Source of the DNA: Candidatus Poribacteria bacterium
GTDB taxonomy: Bacteria; Poribacteria; WGA-4E; WGA-3G
Reading direction: 5' to 3'
Assembly: GCA_022827885.1 (NCBI GenBank)
Contig: JAJEIP010000069.1
Span: 1-64,000 of the forward strand
Length of the DNA stretch: 64,000 nucleotides
The notes under the pieces are model-generated. The model was not told the origin of the DNA, made no database searches, and saw only the letters and a list, made by a program, of their open reading frames with translations. This document shows positions 18,394 through 26,592 of the stretch, piece by piece; positions within the stretch are counted from its first letter, which is position 1, and the number at the start of each line of letters is the position of its first letter. The position numbers were made by a program, and so were the translations under genes.

Positions 18394-21300
18394 ATGATTA
18401 TCGGAGGTCTCGTCATCAGGGTAATCAAACAAATCATAAAAATCCTGGTTCTGACTGCTTGTTTGTGTCTACTACCACATCCCAGTGGTACAGCCCAAGA
18501 CCTCCCTAACGGCGAAACCCAAGCTCTTGAACTTCCTACCTTTTCCGTCCTCCAGAAAACAGAGTCCATTGAACTGGACGCAGCCGGGCAAGACTTTACG
18601 GTGAGATACCCACCGATCCTGCCAAACAGCGAACGGATAACGGATGCAGATGGAAAAATGCTCGTGCGGGGTATCGATTATCAGATTGATTTCTATTTGG
18701 GTAAAATTACTTTCGGAAAAACGGGAGAATGGAAGAATGAGAGAATGGAAGGAGAGGAGGTCCCGCAGTCTGCCACCGCTCCATCTTTACAACCAAACGC
18801 TTCTCAGCTTAAGATAACCTACCAGACGCTGCCCTTCGCGATTAAACAGGTCTATAAACGCGACCTTTACGGAACAGATGTCAGAAATCAGCAATCAACA
18901 GTCGGTAATCAGCAAGACGCTGCCGCTTCATCAGAAAACCTTTTTGATGAAAACCGGGTGCCGCCGGAAACCGACAACCAATTAGAGGTATCTGGGAGTC
19001 AAACATTCGGTATTTCGGTGGGAAGTGGGCGTGGCGTGTCGCCGAATCAAGAACTCCGCGTCAATGTGGAAGGGAAAGCCTCTGAAAGTATCACCGTCCT
19101 GGCACTCCTATCCGATCAGGATCTGCCTATCCAACCTGAAGGCACGACTGAAAATATTCAAGACATCGATCAGAAATTGATTCGTATTACGCATCCGAAC
19201 ATGAGGGGAACCTTGGGAGACTTTGAGGGATCACTCGGTGCCTCGGAATTTATTTTCTTTCCACGGGCATTAGAAGGTGTGCAGGTTGAAGGCGATTTCA
19301 AGTGGGTGGACTTTCATTTCATTCCGACTGCTATTCCGAAAGGGCAATCTACAAGTTTGGTGCTTCGCGGTGAGGAAGGACGCAGCGAATATCGGCTCAC
19401 AGTCGATGGGCAATACGTCATTGTGAAAGCAGGCAGTGAAATCGTCTGGCTGAATGGCGAGAGAATGCGGCGCGGCGAAAACAACGATTATATTATCCGT
19501 GAATATGGGGATCCAATCGTCGAGTTTAACAGCAAACATCTCATAACGAGCAACGATGTGATTCGGATCGATTTTGAATACATTCCAGAAGATCGAGCGT
19601 ATCAACAGAATCTTTACGGACTCAGTAGCGTCTTTACACTGCCCGGTGAGCGTTTAACCCTCGGAGCGTCCTATGCTGTTGAAACAGATCTGAATCAACC
19701 CGAACAGACGCTCATCAAATTTGAAGATGTGGAACTGGAGGCGCTTCACCAAAACATCCTTAATCCAAAGGAAGACGAGTCACCCCTCATACCACCACAG
19801 AAGCATACAGTATGGGGCGTGGAGAGTCGTCTGAATATTACAGAGCAGGCATGGATTCAAGGCGAACTCGCCTATAGTAATCTTGATAAAAATACCTACT
19901 CCACTGTTGATCGGAAAGAGGTCAGCCGGGCATGGAAATTAATCGGTTATGCCGACTGGGACTTTGCGACATGGACCGACCAATTACGCCCTAAACTGAC
20001 CACAAATCTCGACATACGGTCAATGGATGCCGACTTTGTGCCCGTCGGTGCTTCAAATAGCAACCGGACCCGTTCGCGTTACGAAACACAATACGCCAAA
20101 GAGAGTTTTGATGATGCGTTCCTTCTTGACACTGGAGGCAGCCCACGAGGTTCCCAAGACGAGAGAACCATGAACTTCGACATCCGAATGGTGCCAACAG
20201 ATTGGTTAGAGGTCGACGCAGGGGTCGGTAGAAGCGAAGAGAGTACCCCAGAGAGTCGTCAGTTATCAGATGTAGGGGCGGTGTTGCCCCGCCCTTACGG
20301 AGGAGATCGCACTCAATCAGATCTCTCTTTAACCGACAACCGACAACTGACAACCGATAACTATTCAACCATCCGCAATAATTTCAACTGGGGAGTCAAC
20401 TTCAATCGACGTTCTGGCAGTGGGCGGGTAAGCCCAACCCTCATGCCTGTAGGAGGGAACTCCGATTCCCGACTGCCTATAGTTGGACAAGAGAAGAATC
20501 AGGTAGGAGGAAATTCCGATTCCCGACAAGGGACATCTGCCGGAACACAACTACTGAAGAAATTGCCGAATCTCCGTTGGGACGACTACCGTAGCAGTTC
20601 CCGAACAGAGGGTGAAGATGCCACAAGGGCGCAATCATTACAGAAATCTCGTCAAGAAGGAAATCTGTCGTATCCGATCGGTCCGTTCAGAATTTTGGGG
20701 ACACTCGGGAGGGTGGAATCCAACGAGGCGCGTAATGCTCCGCTCAACCGAAAGCGGAACCGCGCAACCGGACGTATCGACCTCGCTGATTTCAAGTGGG
20801 CATCTTTGAACACCAGTTATGAGCTTGAAGAGGCTTTTGCGAAAGAACCGTTGCTTACGGTCGATGACGAGCCTATCGGGGTGTCGGATTGGCAGCGGAA
20901 CACCACAGCACGCACTTGGAAAGTCGGTATCCTTTCACAGCAACAATCCTTTCTCAACGGAGGGGTGGATCTGACAGCAAACATTGCGCGACGGATGCTA
21001 AAAGCGCACACCGATCTCGGCGCAGATACAACGACACAACTCGCGGATGTCAATCTCCAACTCACACCCCTCAGTCGGGCGATTGATATAGAAATCGCTT
21101 ATGAATTAGATAAAAAACTGACAAGTCAACGCCGCGAGGTCTATACCGACATCCATCCACACACCGGTATTCTGCTGCAGCCGGGCGAGGGATACTACGT
21201 GAAATTAGATGATCTGCACTATGTAGAGGATCCCGAGGAAGGTACCTATATCAAAATCTATCAAAATGTGGGGGATAAACCGACAACCGCAGTAGATGCA

Positions 21301-22380
21301 GAATTCCGAATCCGTTTTCAGCCGCGCCAGTTTTTCGCACGGCGTGCCAGAGCAAGACAACAACAGCAACGCGAATTAATGTCGCAACGCGATAGCTTAC
21401 GTCCAAATAACCGTAGGGGCGAGGAATATAATACAAGGAATGGATTTCGCCTCTCTCCAGACGAAATCCCCTCGCCCGTGCCAGACAAAACGTCTACAAC
21501 TGCCACACAATCTATCGGCAGCCGACAGTTGACAACCGATAACCGGTTAGAATGGTTTCTAAAGGCACTCAGAGGTCAAACACGGTTGTGGCTCACCGAA
21601 GAACAGGAGGTCGAGGATGTCGTATCGCTCTATCTGCTCCAAAGTCTACAAGGTTCAGAAACGCTTTTCGGACGAGTGAACCAGCACCATCGCTTTGAAT
21701 TTTCGCCATCTCCAGCGTTTAGTTTCGAGGTCAATCTGCGTGCCGGCGAAACACTCAATCGGCGGATTAATAACCAAGAACGCCACAGACGACACCGGAC
21801 GTATGATGTTGGTCTCTCGGTGAATCCAACGCAACGTCTGTCTGTTGGTGTGAATTGGGAGCAACGCCGAGAAACCGAAAAATACAGTCAATTCCAATTG
21901 GAGGAGCTTGCGCAGGAAACCGAGACGATACCGACCCGCGGAGACCTCCCATCAACACCTATCTCAGACTTGCGCCAATTTGAGCAGACGACTGAATTTA
22001 GTCTCCGATATGAATTGAGCAGTTCTGTACGATGGAGTGGTATCGGAGGGTATAAATGGACAATTGACGAGGAGCAACTCGATGAGGAGCCGGAAGCCAG
22101 AACGCGGACGTTCTCTTATGAAAATCGTATCACGTATAGCCTCATCGGCAGAGGACGTATTGATGTCAATTATAAGCTGGGTTATGGTGAGAGTACCGGT
22201 GGCATCCCCTTTGCGCAATACACATTCTACGAAGGCATCAGCCATGAAATCCGCACGACCGCAGATTACAGATTGCGGAAATTTACCGATCTCCTGTTTC
22301 GGCTCAATTACCGCTTACTCTCCACGAAGCAACGGAAACCCGAACACCGCTTGGAGATGACAGTCAGTGCAGAGCTCTAA
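18394..22380 (+). CDS. Very large predicted outer-membrane beta-barrel protein
   Basis: About 1,328 residues. The frame is open from a TTG at 18367, but ATG 18394 with GAGG seven bases upstream gives a clean signal peptide (IKILVLTACLCLLPHPSGTAQ). The mature part opens with LVRGIDYQIDFYLGKITF, a pattern seen in large surface translocon-like proteins such as SprA, and then shows long stretches of alternating polar/hydrophobic strands with frequent aromatic residues, ending in LEMTVSAEL, a plausible barrel-terminal strand. No enzymatic motif was seen. Four separate repeat-derived segments lie in frame (about 18880-18985, 20260-20370, 20440-20535, 21515-21555). Role in export or adhesion is inference. 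Confidence 0.6.
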   Translation: MIIGGLVIRVIKQIIKILVLTACLCLLPHPSGTAQDLPNGETQALELPTFSVLQKTESIELDAAGQDFTVRYPPILPNSERITDADGKMLVRGIDYQIDFYLGKITFGKTGEWKNERMEGEEVPQSATAPSLQPNASQLKITYQTLPFAIKQVYKRDLYGTDVRNQQSTVGNQQDAAASSENLFDENRVPPETDNQLEVSGSQTFGISVGSGRGVSPNQELRVNVEGKASESITVLALLSDQDLPIQPEGTTENIQDIDQKLIRITHPNMRGTLGDFEGSLGASEFIFFPRALEGVQVEGDFKWVDFHFIPTAIPKGQSTSLVLRGEEGRSEYRLTVDGQYVIVKAGSEIVWLNGERMRRGENNDYIIREYGDPIVEFNSKHLITSNDVIRIDFEYIPEDRAYQQNLYGLSSVFTLPGERLTLGASYAVETDLNQPEQTLIKFEDVELEALHQNILNPKEDESPLIPPQKHTVWGVESRLNITEQAWIQGELAYSNLDKNTYSTVDRKEVSRAWKLIGYADWDFATWTDQLRPKLTTNLDIRSMDADFVPVGASNSNRTRSRYETQYAKESFDDAFLLDTGGSPRGSQDERTMNFDIRMVPTDWLEVDAGVGRSEESTPESRQLSDVGAVLPRPYGGDRTQSDLSLTDNRQLTTDNYSTIRNNFNWGVNFNRRSGSGRVSPTLMPVGGNSDSRLPIVGQEKNQVGGNSDSRQGTSAGTQLLKKLPNLRWDDYRSSSRTEGEDATRAQSLQKSRQEGNLSYPIGPFRILGTLGRVESNEARNAPLNRKRNRATGRIDLADFKWASLNTSYELEEAFAKEPLLTVDDEPIGVSDWQRNTTARTWKVGILSQQQSFLNGGVDLTANIARRMLKAHTDLGADTTTQLADVNLQLTPLSRAIDIEIAYELDKKLTSQRREVYTDIHPHTGILLQPGEGYYVKLDDLHYVEDPEEGTYIKIYQNVGDKPTTAVDAEFRIRFQPRQFFARRARARQQQQRELMSQRDSLRPNNRRGEEYNTRNGFRLSPDEIPSPVPDKTSTTATQSIGSRQLTTDNRLEWFLKALRGQTRLWLTEEQEVEDVVSLYLLQSLQGSETLFGRVNQHHRFEFSPSPAFSFEVNLRAGETLNRRINNQERHRRHRTYDVGLSVNPTQRLSVGVNWEQRRETEKYSQFQLEELAQETETIPTRGDLPSTPISDLRQFEQTTEFSLRYELSSSVRWSGIGGYKWTIDEEQLDEEPEARTRTFSYENRITYSLIGRGRIDVNYKLGYGESTGGIPFAQYTFYEGISHEIRTTADYRLRKFTDLLFRLNYRLLSTKQRKPEHRLEMTVSAEL
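20260..20370. repeat. Composite repeat inside the barrel gene
   Basis: An outer pair of arms (GTCGTCAGTTATCAG and ACTGACAACCGATAAC) encloses a separate palindrome GTAGGGGCGGTGTTGCCCCGCCC. The whole segment is read in frame as about 37 extra residues. It is a nested version of the intergenic family A element. Confidence 0.55.
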
Positions 22381-22408
22381 TAGCGTCCATGAACCAGAGA
22401 CGATTGTA

Positions 22409-23737
22409 TCACAGTGCAGCGTCTATAGAGATTGTTGCAAGAAAAGAATTGACTTTCCCTTCTCCACTGAACGAATTCCCGGTGGCTCCCAACTTAAAGC
22501 GTGTGCCTTCGTCAAAACGATGCGTGATTCGTCCGCCTTTACCCGGTATAATTCCTGATGCTGCGGTAAGGACGACTTTAGGCATACCATCTGTTAAGAG
22601 TTCGTTATCGTTTGTGAACAGAATGAAAGCACCCGCACCCTCGGCACCCCCAATCCAGAGATCGATCGTGAGCGTCCCACCCTCTTTAAACGCTGTCGTA
22701 TCAATTTCAACAACGCTATAATCTTGATAACCGGCTGTCGGTGTTCGGAAAACACCCAAAACCTGTTGTGAAGGCTCCGTCTCACTGAGGACAACTTTCT
22801 TTGTTTGTGTGGGGAGAAACCTGGGTATGTATTCCGATGGATCCGCATTCGGCGCAAATCCATCACCTGTACTCGGTGTCGTAGATTTACCAACCTGTGT
22901 CCGCACATCCGGTTTTGATGCAATATCCAGAGCAATAGGCGTGTCAATGAGTTCCACCGTCATCTCCGACGGGGCAGCAAAATTGTAAGGTTGTTGGAAA
23001 CGTGTTAAATACTGACTGCTTGCGCCAAACGCCATTAAAACAAGGACAAGGGTTGAGGCAGCAATTGCCCACGGCACGAACGGTTTACCACTGGACGGTG
23101 GCGTAGGTTGGATACGGGAAATCTCTTGCATGATTTTCTCGGTGAGATTCGCCCTAATTTGGAAACCTTCCAGTGCCTCTCGGATCATGGGCTCCGCCTT
23201 CTTCAAGCGGTTCCGAGCACGATGAAGACGACTCTTTACGGTACTCGCTGACACCCCTAAAAATCGGCTAATCTCTTCGCACGTCATTTCTCCGAAGTAA
23301 TGGAGTGTGACGACAGTGCGTTCGCTCTCCTGGAGTCGGGCAAGCAATCTTTGGACGATACCGCGCTGTGCTTCTGTAGCGGCTTTCGCCTGCTCTTCGG
23401 CAACATATTGAGAATACGTCACACCTTCTATGAGTTCGAGGTCTGTGTCTTCTAACGATTGCGTCTGCATCCGTTTTTTTCTAAGCCACGCGTGGCATTG
23501 ACGTGCTGCGATTCTATAAAGCCATCCCGCAAAACGATTCGGATCCTTGAGCGTCGATAGGTTTTTATAGACCCTCAGAAAGGTATCCTGTGTAATCTCT
23601 TCAGCAGTGTGAAAATCGCCTACCTTCCGCCACGCGAGTGCATGAATCTGCTTCTGATATTTTTTTACCAATTGCGCAAAGGCGTTTTCATCGCCTGTGA
23701 GACTGCGTTGAATGAGTTGGACATCGTCGTTCTTCAT
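22409..23737 (-). CDS. ECF sigma factor fused to a membrane segment and extracytoplasmic domain
   Basis: Residues 15-90 form sigma region 2 (AFAQLVKKYQKQIHALAWR, EEITQDTFLRVYKNL, FAGWLYRIAARQCHAWLRK) and 125-182 region 4 (ESERTVVTLHYFGEMTCEEI, SASTVKSRLHRARNRLKK). Unlike ordinary ECF factors of about 190 residues, it runs to 442: a membrane segment at about 221-240, a linker, and a 120-residue domain (323-442) that is also the C-terminal domain of both neighbouring selenoprotein N paralogues. The sigma may be tethered and its activity set from outside the membrane. RBS GGAGG precedes the ATG. It converges with the barrel gene, 28 bases apart, and follows SelN copy 1 by 108 bases. Confidence 0.9.
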   Translation of the reverse strand: MKNDDVQLIQRSLTGDENAFAQLVKKYQKQIHALAWRKVGDFHTAEEITQDTFLRVYKNLSTLKDPNRFAGWLYRIAARQCHAWLRKKRMQTQSLEDTDLELIEGVTYSQYVAEEQAKAATEAQRGIVQRLLARLQESERTVVTLHYFGEMTCEEISRFLGVSASTVKSRLHRARNRLKKAEPMIREALEGFQIRANLTEKIMQEISRIQPTPPSSGKPFVPWAIAASTLVLVLMAFGASSQYLTRFQQPYNFAAPSEMTVELIDTPIALDIASKPDVRTQVGKSTTPSTGDGFAPNADPSEYIPRFLPTQTKKVVLSETEPSQQVLGVFRTPTAGYQDYSVVEIDTTAFKEGGTLTIDLWIGGAEGAGAFILFTNDNELLTDGMPKVVLTAASGIIPGKGGRITHRFDEGTRFKLGATGNSFSGEGKVNSFLATISIDAAL

Positions 23738-23845
23738 CCGTTACCTCCAAAGAACTAAACTTGGAGAACCTTTAAGAATGATAGCGAGGTTGACAGGTCA
23801 GACGTAAATCCGTAGACATCCATCCAACCTGCTTATATATTTCAA

Positions 23846-25843
23846 TCACTCGACTTCATAAATGAACCAGCTACCTTCCACTTTTCGCATCTTAACAGAT
23901 ACCTCCGGGGGGGCTCCCGCAGGGACTCTCAACCGAAAATGGAATTCATCACCGACATATTCGCTGCTCAAAATCTGGATCTGGCTCAACATTTGACTGA
24001 TCTGAGTCCGCACATCCTCCGGCATGCCCTCAAAATCACCTTCAAATGTTTCTCTGGCATCCCCTGTAAGCATCGGATCTATTATCTCTGCGTCAAGCTT
24101 CTTAAATGCTTCCACGAAAGCGTTCATTACATCTTCCGCAGGTTGACCCAAGTGTGCTGATGACACTTCCTTCGCTTCCAATGCCTGATTCGGTTCGACA
24201 GAGATTTTTGCCCAAAAAGCGTTGGTACTCCCTTTTTGGCTGAACCAACTGCCAGTAGCCCCCAACTTAAAAACTTTGCCCTCGTCGAAACGGTATTTGA
24301 TTGTTCCTCTTTTACCGGGCGGAACATCCCACACAGAAGTAAGGGCTTCGTGAGGCATACCCTGTCTTGGGAGTTCGGTGTCGCCATCGTAAAGATCGAA
24401 CGATCCCATGGGTTCAGCATTCCCTACCAGAATATCAATCGTAAGCATACCGCCGCTTTTAAACGCTGTCGTATCAATTTCAATGACAGTATAGTCTTGC
24501 AATCCGTTTCCTGGTGCTCGAAAAATGTTGAGGACCTCCCGCTTCGGTATTTCACGGGTGAGTTTAACTTTTGAATCCTTTGACATAGCATCTAATTCAG
24601 GAGAAGACTCTGAATCAGATTCTAATGAAGGTTTCGCTGTCTCCTCCCGAAATCCGGGAAGTTTTCCATCTAAGGCTTCCGTAAGAAATAAAAGGTACCC
24701 GTTAGCACCGTTGTAAGGTGATATACGTTCATTAACGGGGAGTCTACCCATGAGTTCAAATTCTGTTGATAGCACCAAAGAATCTGCGGGTGAGTATTTC
24801 TTCCAGCCTTTCATGATTGCCTGTGCCAAGGCGTGGGTTGTATCGAAGGTCTTGGATTCACGCTCGCGTCTTTTCGCAATAGGTTCCTGTAAACTGCGGA
24901 CACGTCCTAATTCGGAATTGGGGACCCAAGTATTGATGAAATTTTCATTCAAGAACTCAATAATTTGATCGTCGGAGAGGACACCTGCCCTCAAGGATTT
25001 GCCGCTCCCTCAGCACGCCTCATCGGCAAGTGGTCCATCTATTGAGATGACGTGAATCGGTTTTTGCTGTGCAGGTCCCATTTCCAATGCTTCCTCCAAT
25101 GAAACCCATTTGATTTGCTGCGATTTGTAGAAACGCAATATCAGCTGACGTTCAGCCGCTTCCTGTGTAATCGATGCTACAAACTCGATATCTGGAGCAA
25201 TCTCTCCAATCTCAGCACGGAGTTCTATTTGCGGACAAAAACCGACATCTATGGTTCTGGTACTGTTGCGCCCAACATCAAAATTCAGGACACCTTCAGG
25301 AACGTACATCTTGAAAGAGGCAACCTTTCCCTTAATTCGATCAATGACAAGATGCCCAGTGAATTGGGACGGTGTAAATCGACCATCTTCTAAGATGAAT
25401 TCTGCATGGATACGGAACACAATCTCAGCATATTTATCATTATAGGCGCGCAGGCATGCCCACAACCCGTAGGAGTCCCCCGCATTCATAATAATATCCA
25501 GGTTTGGCGTAGGGTTGAGTTGTCGCAGTAATTCCAGCACACCCTCTTCTTCAATCTTCCAGAGATCGCCAACAGAAACCGCTGTAGGCGGGAGGAACGC
25601 ATGGAAAACCGATGTCGGATACCGCTTCTCCGGCTCAGCGACTCGCAGATTTGCCAGTTCATCCCACGCTACATGAAAGCCATATTGCGTATATTCAATC
25701 GGTGCGATGAAACCTGTTACTAACACTTCCGATGTATCATTAAGATTAAGTGTAATTTTGGTGTCAGTTGTCTGATGGTTGTCGGCATTCAGGTGTCCGC
25801 TCATCGCAATCAGAATAAGAAGTCTAATCGTTAGGGTTTTCAT
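23846..25843 (-). CDS. Selenoprotein N homologue, copy 1 (UGA read as selenocysteine)
   Basis: Two abutting open frames, 25843-25010 and 25009-23846, are in the same frame and separated by one TGA (25012-25010). Read through as Sec278 it gives a 665-residue secreted protein. ATG 25843 follows AAGGAG and a signal peptide (TIRLLILIAMSGHLNA). Residues about 145-225 match the selenoprotein N core (TPSQFTGHLVIDR, MYVPEGVLNFDV), then DGPLADEAC-U-GSGKSLRA, which parallels the vertebrate SCUG redox motif, and LLFLTEALDGKLPGF, which parallels the vertebrate C-terminus. Beyond it are the 120-residue domain shared with the sigma factor (433-551) and an NTF2-like tail (about 567-665). The alternative of two split genes is unlikely because copy 2 has the same TGA. 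Confidence 0.85.
24977..24992 (-). promoter_or_regulatory. Candidate bacterial SECIS element, SelN copy 1
   Basis: On the minus strand, 17 bases after the TGA, GAGGGC and GTCCTC form a 6-bp stem (one G-U pair) capped by the tetraloop AGGT. Loop position 24 bases past the UGA and a G-G-U in the apical loop fit bacterial SECIS hairpins read by SelB. Confidence 0.7.
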
Positions 25844-25933
25844 TTTTAATCTCCTTGTCATAAGTAACAATAACATTCTACACCAACAATGCTTACACAA
25901 CAAGTTGTGTTCGCGTAGATTTTCATTTTGATA

Positions 25934-25973
25934 TATAGTGACGCGAGGAACCGACAAAACGGTTGCCTAATTC
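25934..25973 (-). promoter_or_regulatory. ECF-type promoter candidate A (upstream of SelN copy 1)
   Basis: Minus strand: GGCAACC (25967-25961), 17-base spacer, CGTC (25943-25940) followed by ACTATATAT. The predicted start lies about 90 bases before the SelN copy 1 ATG. Nearly identical sequences are at 29478-29517 and 30668-30706, each upstream of a minus-strand secreted-protein gene. Confidence 0.65.
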
Positions 25974-26446
25974 TGTTCCTTAAGGACGTTCATATTAAAT
26001 TGTTCTACGATGTTTCTACATATCGTTCTTATATTAGACACATCATCGTTATACAATCCCGTCACAGGTTCCTGATAAAGATACTTCGTTTCTTGGTAGA
26101 CCTGTCTACGGAGTTCTGGCATGTCCTCTGGAATCAGGCTGACGACCCTATTATTATGGTATGCTGTTAGAATACTGCAGACTACTGCAATATCACCAGT
26201 TTTTTCCTGCCTGTCTTTAGTTTTAGTCTCAATGGCAATTACGAACAACTTGTAGGTGCTCCATGTCGGATCCACCACCTCAATGTCTCTGATCTCCTTG
26301 AGTTCCTCTATGAGGAGAGTCTTTACCTTCTCACCCACCTCGTTTTCATCGCTAAACACATGAACACCAACATCATACCGGACATTCTGAGCATTTCCAA
26401 TAATTACTATAGCCATGCTCAAGGCTATTATTGAGAACCATTTCAT
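25967..26446 (-). CDS. Small secreted protein of unknown function
   Basis: A 159-residue protein with a signal peptide (MKWFSIIALSMAIVIIGNAQ) and a mature alpha/beta-looking domain (YDVGVHVFSDENEVGEKVKT, IRDIEVVDPTWSTYKLFVIA). RBS AAGGAAAA precedes the ATG. I do not recognise the family. It sits between the two selenoprotein N genes on the same strand; its stop codon forms part of promoter candidate A (CAGAATTAGGCAACC), so the promoter for the next gene begins exactly at its end. Confidence 0.7.
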   Translation of the reverse strand: MKWFSIIALSMAIVIIGNAQNVRYDVGVHVFSDENEVGEKVKTLLIEELKEIRDIEVVDPTWSTYKLFVIAIETKTKDRQEKTGDIAVVCSILTAYHNNRVVSLIPEDMPELRRQVYQETKYLYQEPVTGLYNDDVSNIRTICRNIVEQFNMNVLKEQN

Positions 26447-26592
26447 GGTTTATTTTCCTTCTATATCTGTAGTCTATAATTAATTACCAAGTCAAAATCA
26501 TGTCTGCACGAAGAATGTCTACATGTTTTCAAACTTTAAATGTTAACATGAACAGACTTGGACTGATTGTTCAAAAGATCGCCGCACTAATT

